From positions 1 through 47,193 of the forward strand of contig JAISCT010000016.1 in NCBI GenBank assembly GCA_031265355.1: 47,193 nucleotides of DNA, in the 5' to 3' direction. The notes under the pieces are model-generated. The model was not told where the DNA came from and searched no databases. It was given only the letters and a program-made list of their open reading frames with translations. Origin of the DNA: Oscillospiraceae bacterium. Its GTDB lineage: Bacteria > Bacillota > Clostridia > Oscillospirales > UBA929. Below are positions 36,319-43,937 of this stretch, piece by piece; the stretch's first letter is position 1, and each line of letters begins with the position of its first letter. Made by a program: the position numbers and the translations under genes.

Positions 36319-36351
36319 TCGTGCTCTCGCGGCCTCTGCTTGCGGCGCGGG

Positions 36352-37311
36352 TCAGGGTTTGCGGACAGTCAGGCAGTGCCAGTCGCGCAGTGCGTGCGCC
36401 TCCTCCGAGACAAAGCCGGCGTTTTGGATCGCCGCGCGCACCTCCGCCAGCCGCGCTCCGACGACCCCCGAAACCACAAACAGGCCGCCGACGCGGAGCC
36501 ACGCGGACGCAAGGGGGCACAGCGCTTTCACCACATCCGCCACGATGTTGGCCGTCACCAAGTCATAGGGCGGCGCGAGCGGCGCCGTCCCCGCCAGCGG
36601 GTCGCCGGTCGCGGCCCGAAACCGGGGCTCCGCTAAGCCGTTGCGCGCGGCGTTTTCGCGCGCTGTCTGCACCGCGTGGGGGTCGATGTCAATCGCGTCG
36701 GCCTGCGCGGCCCCCAGCAGAAGCGCGCAAATGGCCAAAATGCCGCTGCCGCAGCCGAGATCCAACAGACGCTCGCCGCCCCGCACCCGCCGCTCCAACG
36801 CCTCCAGACACAAAAACGTGGTCTCGTGTTCGCCCGTGCCGAAGCTCATGCCGGGGTTATTGAGGAACACCGCTCGGCCCTCCGGGCGGCTGACGGGCTC
36901 CCACGCCGGCTGGATCAGCAGGCGGCGGCCGACGGGCACGGGTTTATAAAATTGTTTCCAGCTCTCGGCCCAGTCGTCGTCGCACACGGTTTCCACCCGT
37001 ACCGCCAAGGTGCCCAAGACCGCCCCGGGCGCGTCCGCCCGCAGCGCCTCCAGACCCGCGCGCACGCGCGCCAGCGCACGTCGCCCCGCCCCGTCCGCCG
37101 GCAGGTAGAATTCGATGCGGCAGACGCCCGCCAGGCGGCGGCACAGTGCGTCATCCACCAGTTCCCACGATCGGCGGTCCGACTCCAAAAAAGCGCGAAA
37201 TTCAGCTTCGTCCTGAATCGCGAGGGTCTCGACCCCCAGCACGGACAGCCTGGCGCACACTGTGTCCACACCCTCGTGCGCCGTATCGACTTCCACCGAC
37301 AGCCACTCCAC
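36352..37311 (-). CDS. prmA: Ribosomal protein L11 methyltransferase
   Basis: 319 residues if the GTG at 37311 is used (AGAGGG 5 bp upstream); a GTG at 37329 would add six residues but has no site. The N-terminal L11-binding domain (WLSVEVDTAHEGVDTVCARL) precedes a linker with DDWAESWKQFYKP. The SAM-binding Rossmann domain follows with FGTGEHETT, LLDLGCGSGILAI, DAIDIDPHAV and NIVADVV, all typical of PrmA. It trimethylates ribosomal protein L11. Confidence 0.95.
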   Translation of the reverse strand: MEWLSVEVDTAHEGVDTVCARLSVLGVETLAIQDEAEFRAFLESDRRSWELVDDALCRRLAGVCRIEFYLPADGAGRRALARVRAGLEALRADAPGAVLGTLAVRVETVCDDDWAESWKQFYKPVPVGRRLLIQPAWEPVSRPEGRAVFLNNPGMSFGTGEHETTFLCLEALERRVRGGERLLDLGCGSGILAICALLLGAAQADAIDIDPHAVQTARENAARNGLAEPRFRAATGDPLAGTAPLAPPYDLVTANIVADVVKALCPLASAWLRVGGLFVVSGVVGARLAEVRAAIQNAGFVSEEAHALRDWHCLTVRKP

Positions 37312-37329
37312 AGGATCCCTCTTCCTCAC

Positions 37330-37362
37330 AAAAAACCACGGCGGAACCCGTCGTGGTTTTTT
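37330..37362. terminator. Bidirectional terminator upstream of prmA
   Basis: AAAAAACCACGGCGG, a short loop, and CCGTCGTGGTTTTTT form a stem flanked by A6 and T6 with one G-T pair. It can stop transcription in either direction and ends the upstream MucBP-like gene. Confidence 0.85.
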
Positions 37363-37450
37363 GTCTCTTTCTTCTTTCTTCCATACACAAAACGAGATGC
37401 CGCAAAAGCATGTAATCGATCATAAGACGCGGGGCCAGGGCGCGCAAACC

Positions 37451-39100
37451 TCACGGCGCGGGGGTCTCGGACTGTCTCCGCTTTTTCTCTCCCCGGTAAT
37501 AGAGGAGCCCCAACACCAGCAGGAACACGCCGACAAAGAACAGATCGGTGAGGTCAAAGCCTCCCGTGTAGGGCACATCCGGCTTGGCCGGCGGCCCCAA
37601 CGGCGGCGACGTATCGGGGACGTCCTCGCCGGATCCGCCGTCGGGCACGCTCGGCGGTTCCAGCGGCGGCACATCGTCGGGCACGTCGTCACCCGGCTGC
37701 TCCGGCACCACGCGGTAGACCAGCGTAATGATGTTGGCGCCGCCACTTTGCAGCCGGATGCGCGGCGGGTATGGCCTGTATTCGATGAAAGCATACCCGT
37801 CGACGGCGTCGACAGCCGCATCGAAGGCATATTCAAACCAAGCGCCCACACTACGGGCTGCCAGCGTTCTGTCCGGCCTGATGGTACGACCCGATTCGTC
37901 CTGATAGCGGATGACGGGCGCGACGGTCGTAACGGTCGACGGCGCCCTTGTCGGCGTTGTCGACGACGAGGAGTCATCAACCAGCCGATAGACCAATATC
38001 AAGACATTGTCTGCCTCATTGGCGACCAGCGTACGGGTGGGCGTGTCCGTGAGCGGTGTAGAAGATGACTCCTCTTTTTTGTACCCCACATACTCGTAGC
38101 GATCTGAATCTTTCGTGATGTCCGCTATGGGGGTCTGCACCGTCCAGGTGTCTCCCACTTTCAGTGTCGAGGCCGCCGTCAGCACGATATCGTCCTCTTT
38201 CAGCTGCTCGCCATTCTCCGTCTGATACTTCAGCGTGTACCCCACCGGGGACGGCGGAGGCGGCGGAACCGTCTGCCTCGTTGCGTAGAGCCGCCACTCA
38301 AGCCGGCACGTGAGCCCCATGTAGTGGTTGTCGTGCGTGCAGTCCTGAAAGTCGCAGTTGTTTGGATGCCGGCCGGTGATCGGATTGATGTTGACGTTTT
38401 GAATCGGATCGCCGCCCGGCTGGGCGGGCGCGATCGCGTTGAGGGAACCGTCCCAGTAGAACCAATAGTGGACGTAGAGCACGTCCCCCGGCTGCACCGT
38501 GTTCAGCGACACGGTGCGGTCCCGCGACAGACTGCTCACCCAATCGAGCTCCGTCTGCCGCCGCTGGATCGGCGGCACGCCGGCCGGCAGCGCGGTCTCA
38601 AGCTCCCGCACCCTTTTGGCGGCGCCCTCACTTGTCCGGAAGTAATCGGCCTCCGCGTTCCCCGGCGTATCTAGGTAGGCCTTGTCAAACAGCTGGGTAT
38701 AGACCCGGAAGGTGAACTTGTCCACCCCGCGGCGGTCTCCCTCGTCTGGGGACGAGGCGGAGAGGTACGGCGTCAGGATCACCGGCTGGCCCGCCACCTG
38801 CGCCGTGTTTTCGTAACGGAATGTGACCACAAAAGATTCACCCGGCTGGATGTCGTCCAGCCGCAGAGTATTTTTGCTGGCGTCGATCGCCTGGAAGACC
38901 ATGATGTCCCCCAGGGTGGCGTCGGTATACTCCTCCGCCCTCATGTCGATGAGCGGCGCCTGGCTGCCCATCTGGTTCAGATCTGTAGGTGCGTACTGTT
39001 CTCTCGGTTCGGGGAGATCATATGCGCCCGCACCCACAGGAAGGCACAGGGCCAATGCCATGAGCACGCAGAGCGCCCATGCGATCCTTCTCGCATTCAT
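37451..39100 (-). CDS. Cell-wall-anchored surface protein with MucBP-like domains
   Basis: 549 residues from the ATG at 39100 (GGAAGGA 8 bp upstream; the open frame to 39235 has no site). Signal peptide 1-26. The first 270 residues form an unrecognised beta-rich domain (FVVTFRYENTAQVAGQPVIL, VQPGDVLYVHYWFYW). Two MucBP-like repeats follow (YTLKYQTENGEQL and VIRYQDESGRTIRPDR, each ending in LVYRxV), then a Pro/Asp-rich spacer. The tail has VPYTGG, a membrane helix (DLFFVGVFLLVLGLLYY) and RGEKKRR, so a sortase-type wall anchor with V in place of the first L of LPxTG. It probably mediates adhesion or binding at the surface. Its own promoter is at 39219-39247. Confidence 0.85.
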   Translation of the reverse strand: MNARRIAWALCVLMALALCLPVGAGAYDLPEPREQYAPTDLNQMGSQAPLIDMRAEEYTDATLGDIMVFQAIDASKNTLRLDDIQPGESFVVTFRYENTAQVAGQPVILTPYLSASSPDEGDRRGVDKFTFRVYTQLFDKAYLDTPGNAEADYFRTSEGAAKRVRELETALPAGVPPIQRRQTELDWVSSLSRDRTVSLNTVQPGDVLYVHYWFYWDGSLNAIAPAQPGGDPIQNVNINPITGRHPNNCDFQDCTHDNHYMGLTCRLEWRLYATRQTVPPPPPSPVGYTLKYQTENGEQLKEDDIVLTAASTLKVGDTWTVQTPIADITKDSDRYEYVGYKKEESSSTPLTDTPTRTLVANEADNVLILVYRLVDDSSSSTTPTRAPSTVTTVAPVIRYQDESGRTIRPDRTLAARSVGAWFEYAFDAAVDAVDGYAFIEYRPYPPRIRLQSGGANIITLVYRVVPEQPGDDVPDDVPPLEPPSVPDGGSGEDVPDTSPPLGPPAKPDVPYTGGFDLTDLFFVGVFLLVLGLLYYRGEKKRRQSETPAP

Positions 39101-39218
39101 TTTTCTCGTCCTTCCCACCCAGGAGGATATCTCTGCCAAACGATATCTCCCAAACAATTCCGGCGGTCGCCCGGCCCCGTCTGACGGGGCGCCTCTTACG
39201 CCACCAATCCTTAGTGTA

Positions 39219-39247
39219 ATATTACCACAAGTCATCCCCTTTGTCCA
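39219..39247 (-). promoter_or_regulatory. Promoter of the MucBP-like surface protein
   Basis: Minus strand TGGACA (39242-39247), 17 bp, TAATAT (39219-39224). About 120 bp upstream of the start codon. Confidence 0.55.
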
Positions 39248-39387
39248 GTGTTGGATCGATTAAATGCCAAAAAAATATATCATATCTAAATACGAATGGT
39301 ATTTTTAGGTCAAAATGCTGTAAAGGGCCTCTCCCTTTGTCATTTTTACCGCCAGGTCTCGCTCATTTCGACTCGACCGAGCAAACC

Positions 39388-39417
39388 TTGACGGCTGCGC
39401 ACAGGCATTGTTATAAT
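39388..39417 (+). promoter_or_regulatory. Promoter of the esterase gene
   Basis: TTGACG (39388-39393), 18 bp, perfect TATAAT (39412-39417), followed 54 bp later by the start codon with AAGGAG in front. Confidence 0.75.
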
Positions 39418-39470
39418 GGAAAGCGTCCTATGAACCGTTCTTTGCACCGTTTTGAAGGAGATGCTGCCCC

Positions 39471-40454
39471 ATGGACTCACAACCCCGGACGAGCCGACGC
39501 GCTCTGGCCGTCTTTTTCCTGATGCGCGCGATAAATGTTAAATATTGGATCTCCAGACAGGCGCGGTTCTACGAGAAGACCGCGCGGCCGGCCGCCGCGG
39601 GGGCAAGCTCCGCAGGGGCAGGTTTGAGGCCCACCTCCACCAAGATGCACGGCCTGCGCGCCGTGCGTCTGGACGTGAACGGTTTTCCACTCTACCGCCT
39701 GTCCGCCGGGACGGCGGGAGCGGACAAAGCCGTCTTTTTCATCCACGGCGGCGGGTTCATCATGCCCCCGCTCCTGCTGCACTGGCGCGCCGCCAGAACC
39801 GTGGCGCGGCGCACGGGCGCCGCCGTCTACTTCGTGCGCTACCCTTTGTTCCCCACGGCCGGCCTCGCGCAGATCTACGACCATGTGACGGCCGCTTTTG
39901 AGGCGGCGCGCCGGGATTTCGGCGGCCGGCTGTGGGCCGCTCTGGGCGACAGCGCCGGCGCGACCTTGGTCCTCGCCCTCGCCGCCCGCCTTGCGCCCGA
40001 CGTCCAGCCGGCACATTTCATCGCCCTGTCGCCCTGCGCGGACCTCTCGTTTACAAACCCGGACGCCGAGGCGCGGCGCGACCTGGACCCTCTCCTGCCG
40101 TGGGATGAGATGAAGGCCACGGCGCAGCGGATGCTGCTTCCGGTGAAGCTCGACGACGTCAGCCCCCTGCTTTTCTCCTACGAAAATCTCCGGCGCTCCG
40201 GCGCGCGTCTCACGATCTTCATCGGCGGACGGGACATCCTCTACCCCGACACAGAGCGGCTGCACCGCCGCCTCCTGGCGGAGGGTCTCGCGCACGACTA
40301 CCGATACCATGAAGATATGATCCATGTGTGGCCCTATGTGTCGCCGATCCCGGAGAGCCAGGCGGACATGCGGCGCATCCTCCGGCTGCTCCGCGGCGAC
40401 GGCGCGGAGCAGCCCGGGGGCGGCAGACCGCACGCAGACGGGGGAGGCGCTTGA
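39471..40454 (+). CDS. Alpha/beta hydrolase, HSL-type esterase/lipase
   Basis: 327 residues, ATG at 39471 after AAGGAG. Family features: oxyanion motif HGGGF (92-96), nucleophile Ser161 in GDSAGA, Asp255 in GGRDILYPD and His285 in MIHVWP, the full triad of hormone-sensitive-lipase-like esterases. There is a hydrophobic but charged N-terminus and no clear signal peptide. It hydrolyses short acyl esters; the natural substrate is unknown. The C-terminal 20 residues are Gly/Ala-rich and probably disordered. Confidence 0.92.
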   Translation: MDSQPRTSRRALAVFFLMRAINVKYWISRQARFYEKTARPAAAGASSAGAGLRPTSTKMHGLRAVRLDVNGFPLYRLSAGTAGADKAVFFIHGGGFIMPPLLLHWRAARTVARRTGAAVYFVRYPLFPTAGLAQIYDHVTAAFEAARRDFGGRLWAALGDSAGATLVLALAARLAPDVQPAHFIALSPCADLSFTNPDAEARRDLDPLLPWDEMKATAQRMLLPVKLDDVSPLLFSYENLRRSGARLTIFIGGRDILYPDTERLHRRLLAEGLAHDYRYHEDMIHVWPYVSPIPESQADMRRILRLLRGDGAEQPGGGRPHADGGGA

Positions 40455-40462
40455 AAAACGCG

Positions 40463-40506
40463 ATCCCGCTCTGCGGCGCGACACAGCCCGCATCGGGATC
40501 TTTTCA
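40463..40506 (+). terminator. Terminator after the esterase gene
   Basis: GATCCCG (about 40463-40469) pairs with CGGGATC (about 40494-40500) across a GC-rich loop, followed by TTTTCAC on the plus strand. Confidence 0.6.
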
Positions 40507-40514
40507 CACCGCTT

Positions 40515-40946
40515 TTACACCGCGAGGGAGGCAGAGCACTGCTGGAACCGCCCGAGGAGCGCCTCCAGCGTGAGGCGGTCCATCACACGGTCGACGGCGT
40601 CGCGGATGTCCTCAACGACCCCGACGAGCACGCAGCTCTCCAGATGACCGCAGTGGGCGTCCGCCCGGCCGCAGGCCGCCGTCGGGAACACCTTCTCCGT
40701 CAGCCGCAGCACGTCACCCACCGTGATGCCGCCGGGGTGCCGGGCCAGACGGTACCCGCCCCGCACGCCCCGCAGGCTGTCCACCAATCCAGCCTTGATG
40801 AAACAGGAGACGATCTGTTCCAGATATTTTTCCGGCAGAGACTCCCGCTCCGCCACTTCCCGCAGGGAGATAACACCCTGTTCGTACTCCGCGGCCAGCA
40901 CCAACATGAAGCGCAAGCCGTAGCGTCCCCGTGTGGAAATACGCAT
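40515..40946 (-). CDS. Rrf2-family transcriptional regulator with three-cysteine cluster motif
   Basis: 143 residues from the ATG at 40946, 7 bp after AGGAGG. The winged helix is typical (MRISTRGRYGLRFMLVLA, SLREVAERESLPEKYLEQIV, GGYRLARHPGGITVGDVLR). The region CGRADAHCGHLESC carries three cysteines spaced 7 and 6 apart, much like the iron-sulfur ligands of IscR and NsrR, so an FeS-sensing role is likely. It points away from the iorAB-paaK genes. No isc/suf gene lies beside it, so it may sense redox or iron state for the ferredoxin-linked genes next door. Confidence 0.92.
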   Translation of the reverse strand: MRISTRGRYGLRFMLVLAAEYEQGVISLREVAERESLPEKYLEQIVSCFIKAGLVDSLRGVRGGYRLARHPGGITVGDVLRLTEKVFPTAACGRADAHCGHLESCVLVGVVEDIRDAVDRVMDRLTLEALLGRFQQCSASLAV

Positions 40947-41196
40947 AACCCTTCCTCCTGACAACGATTTTTTGTATCTTCTTCTTTATACTCTCTTCCG
41001 CGCCCTCGGTGCGCCCCAATGCCTTCGGGGCGCGGACGGCCGCTCTGACGGCCCTCTCCGGCCGTACCCGCGGCCAGATACTATACCCTTATATGAAAAC
41101 CGACCGTTTGTCAAGGCTTCTCCAAAAAATTCCGAGTTTATTTTGTGAAAAATTCTCCCGCTCCCAAAACGAGCTTTCACACAGAGGCAGGGGCTC
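40947..41196. other. Spacer between the Rrf2 gene and the iorA promoter
   Basis: It contains a 7-bp hairpin GCGCCCC/GGGGCGC (41011-41033), inverted repeats built on GGCCG around 41037-41070, and an AT-rich patch (41078-41170). On the minus strand a TTGACA (about 41111-41116) and TATAGT (about 41081-41086) occur, but not at promoter spacing. No gene. Confidence 0.45.
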
Positions 41197-41225
41197 TTGA
41201 CAAAGAAACAGCCCCGTATTATACT
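41197..41225 (+). promoter_or_regulatory. Promoter of iorA-iorB-paaK
   Basis: TTGACA (41197-41202), exactly 17 bp, TATACT (41220-41225): near consensus. Transcription should begin near 41232, at the edge of palindromic element copy 3, giving a leader of about 215 nt. Confidence 0.8.
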
Positions 41226-41229
41226 ATAG

Positions 41230-41303
41230 CGTGGGTTGCACCTGCAACCCACAACCCAAATTCTTCTTTTTTGTTGCCGCTTCGCGGCAACAAGGTACTA
41301 AGG
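41230..41303. repeat. Palindromic element, copy 3 (iorA leader)
   Basis: The two-hairpin element again, here in the opposite orientation relative to its downstream gene compared with copies 1 and 2. It starts within a few bases of the predicted transcription start. Confidence 0.85.
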
Positions 41304-41337
41304 CGTATCCGCAAGTGATTGTTTGACAGTTCTTTAC

Positions 41338-41399
41338 GGTGGCGCCACGGGGGTTCGACCGCCCGCCCTTAACGAGACCGTTGAGGGCGGGCGCTTTTG
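41338..41399 (+). promoter_or_regulatory. Leader terminator (possible attenuator) before iorA
   Basis: A 10-bp perfect stem CGCCCGCCCT/AGGGCGGGCG (41360-41369, 41384-41393) is followed by CTTTTGC, an intrinsic terminator placed 49 bp before the iorA start. GGTGGCGCCACGG (41338-41350) just before it resembles the T-box antiterminator sequence with one changed base, but no Stem I/specifier domain can be seen upstream. Control by transcription attenuation is inferred. Confidence 0.55.
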
Positions 41400-41447
41400 C
41401 TGCCCGCCGGTGCGGGCGCGCATATGGCCGCGATGGGAGAGGAACCG

Positions 41448-43261
41448 ATGGAAAGACGACTGCTGATGGGCAATGAGGCGATTGCTCTGGGGGCCGTGCG
41501 CGCGGGGGTCGCCTGTGTGACGGGTTATCCGGGCACGCCCTCCACCGAGATTTTGGAGACTGTGGCGCGACAGAAGGACGAGCGGATTTATGTGGAGTGG
41601 TCTGTCAACGAGAAGTCCGCTTTGGAGGTGGCCGCGGGCGCCGCCTGCGCGGGCGCGCGGGCGATGGTCACGATGAAGCAGGTGGGCTTGAACGTCGCCG
41701 CCGATCCGCTCATGAGCCTGAACTACGTGGGGGTCCGGGGGGCTCTCGTCGTTGTCGTCGCGGACGACCCGGGGCCGATTTCGTCGCAGACGGAGCAGGA
41801 CACCCGGCACTTCGGCCTCTTTGCCAAACTCGCGGTGTTTGACCCTTCCACACCGGAGGAAGCCTATCTGATGGCGGCGGACGCATTCGCCTGCTCCGAG
41901 GCCCAGGGCCGGCCGGTGCTGCTACGTCCGACCACGCGCGTCTGCCACAGCTACGCCTCCGTGACGCTGCTGGACGAATTGCCCCGCCGCGCGCCGGCGG
42001 GGTTTCATAAGGACGGCGGCCGGTGGGTGATCTTTCCTCGCCTCTCGTACCAGAACCATCTCAAAATCGAATCGGAGCTGCGCGCCCTGCGCGACACATT
42101 CTCCGCCTATCCGCACAACCTCCTCACGGGCCGCGGCCGTCTGGGCATCGCGGCGGGGGGCGTCAGCTATCTCTATGTCCGCGAGGCGCTGGCGGACATA
42201 GAGGCCGACTGCAAATTGCTGAAGGTCTCCACCGTCCCCTTCCCGGAGACACTGGGGCTGTCGTTTCTCAAGGGCCTCGACGAGGTGCTGGTGGCGGAGG
42301 AACTGGACCCCGTCATCGAAGACGCGCTTTTGCATCTCTGCGGACGGCACGGCCTGCGCGCGGCGATCCACGGCAAGGGCACCGGCGACATGCCAAACGC
42401 CGGAGAAAACACCGTCGCCGGTGTGCGTCTCGCCGTGCGGCGCTTTTTGAATCTCCCCGCCCCCGGGGACGACGGGACGGAGGAGGCGGACGGAGAGACG
42501 CCATCGCCGCCCGCCCGCCGGTGCTCTGCGCGGGCTGTCCGCACCGGGGCGCCTTCTTCGCGGTGAAGGAGGCGGTCGGGCGCCGGAAGGCCGTCTATTC
42601 CGGAGACATCGGCTGCTACACCCTCGGCAACGCCCCGCCGCTCGACATGGTGGACACCTGCCTGTGCATGGGGGCGGGGCTCACGATGGCCCAGGGCCTG
42701 GGCCGTGTGGAGCCGGACACCCTGCACTTTGCGTTCATCGGAGATTCCACATTTTTCCATACTGGCCTGCCGGGTCTCGTGAACGCCGTTTACAACGGGG
42801 CGGATGTGATCCTCTGTATCCTCGACAACGGCACGACCGCGATGACCGGCCACCAGCCCCATCCGGGCATTGGCCGGACGGCCTCGGGCGCGGCGGCGCC
42901 GAAGATCGACATCCACGCCCTGGTCTCCGCCCTCGGCGTCTCGGCGCTCACGCGCGTGGACGCCTTTGATCTGGCCGCCGCCAAGCGGGCGGTGACAGAG
43001 ATGCTGGACACGCGGGGCGTGCGCGTTCTCCTCTTCGAGGGTCCGTGCATCGCCGTGGACCGGGGCGGTGCGCCCTGCGCGGTAGACGACGGCGCCTGCA
43101 CAGGCTGCGGACGCTGCCTGCGGCAGCTCGGCTGCCCAGCACTGGCTTGGGCGCCGGAGGGGCGCCGGGCGCGGATCGATCCTGTCCTTTGCACCGGGTG
43201 CCGCCTCTGCGCGTCGCTCTGTCCGGCGTCCGCGATCGGAGGGGGTGACCGCCCGTGCTGA
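41448..43261 (+). CDS. iorA: Indolepyruvate:ferredoxin oxidoreductase alpha subunit, interrupted by an apparent frameshift
   Basis: ATG at 41448 with GAGAGG 4-5 bp upstream. The first frame runs to a stop at 42566; homology leaves it near 42490-42515 and resumes one base back (-1) as IAARPPVLCAGCPHRGAFF, continuing to 43261. Joined, the product is about 600 residues, the normal IorA size. Part one holds the pyrimidine/domain I-II region (GYPGTPSTEILE, SVNEKSALEVAAGA, MKQVGLNVAADPLMS). Part two holds the thiamine diphosphate site (GDSTFFHTG, DNGTTAMTGHQPHPG) and two ferredoxin-like clusters (CTGCGRCLRQLGCP, CTGCRLCASLCP). It oxidises arylpyruvates to aryl-acetyl-CoA with reduced ferredoxin. 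No slippery heptamer was found at the shift, so a single-base deletion or sequence error is most likely. Confidence 0.88.
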
Positions 43262-43872
43262 ACCTCATCATCACAGGCGTGGGCGGCCAGGGGACCGTGT
43301 TGCTGTCCAGGCTGATCGGGCAGGCGGCCCTGGACAAGGGCTTCGACATCCGCGGCAGCGAGACCATCGGCATGGCGCAGCGCGGTGGCAGCGTGGTGAG
43401 TCATGTTCGCATCGGCACGGACATCCATGCGCCGCTGATCCCCCCGAAGGGCGCCGGACTCATCATCGCTTTCGAGCCGGGAGAGGCGATGCGCACGCTT
43501 CCGTTCCTGGCGGCGGACGGCGCGATGGTGGTCTTCGACCGGCCGGTGAACGCCGTGACCGCTGCGCTGGGCGGCGGCCTCTACGACACGGCGGCCATGC
43601 ACACACACCTGCGCGCGCGGGTGAAGCGGCTGACGGTTGTGGACGGCGACCGTGCGCTGGCGGCGTGCGGCGGCGCGAAGGCAATCAATGTGGCGCTGCT
43701 CGGCGTGGCGGCGGCCGGCGGCCTGCTCCCATTTGACCTCGCAGACGCCGAGCAGGCGCTTCGGGCGCGGATTCCGGCGCGGCTGCTCGCGATGAATCTC
43801 CGCGCTCTGGACTTTGGCGCGGCGCTGGCGGCCGAGGCACAGCGAGGACACACAGGCGCAAACGCTCCATAA
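43255..43872 (+). CDS. iorB: Indolepyruvate:ferredoxin oxidoreductase beta subunit
   Basis: 205 residues from the GTG at 43255, overlapping the iorA stop by 7 bp. The pyruvate-ferredoxin oxidoreductase gamma-type domain is clear: LNLIITGVGGQGTVLLSRLIG, RGSETIGMAQRGGSVVSHVRIG and FEPGEAMRTLPFL. It forms the second subunit of the IorAB complex that decarboxylates indolepyruvate, phenylpyruvate and hydroxyphenylpyruvate. It is followed 65 bp later by paaK. Confidence 0.94.
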   Translation: MLNLIITGVGGQGTVLLSRLIGQAALDKGFDIRGSETIGMAQRGGSVVSHVRIGTDIHAPLIPPKGAGLIIAFEPGEAMRTLPFLAADGAMVVFDRPVNAVTAALGGGLYDTAAMHTHLRARVKRLTVVDGDRALAACGGAKAINVALLGVAAAGGLLPFDLADAEQALRARIPARLLAMNLRALDFGAALAAEAQRGHTGANAP

Positions 43873-43937
43873 GGCGAGAGACCTATCACGAGAGATCCAT
43901 ACGATGAGAGAAAGACTGACAAGAGGGGGAAGTACCA

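Larger units (their letters stand above)
39101..39470. other. Gene-free divergent spacer between surface protein and esterase
   Basis: It holds opposing promoters for the flanking genes (39219-39247 minus, 39388-39417 plus). Between them is an AT-rich patch (39255-39315) that stands out from the surrounding GC-rich sequence. No gene is seen. Confidence 0.6.

Noticed and set aside
42490..42530. Programmed -1 frameshift in iorA
   Set aside because: No X-XXY-YYZ slippery heptamer or obvious stimulatory structure was found at the junction, so a plain indel or sequence error is preferred.
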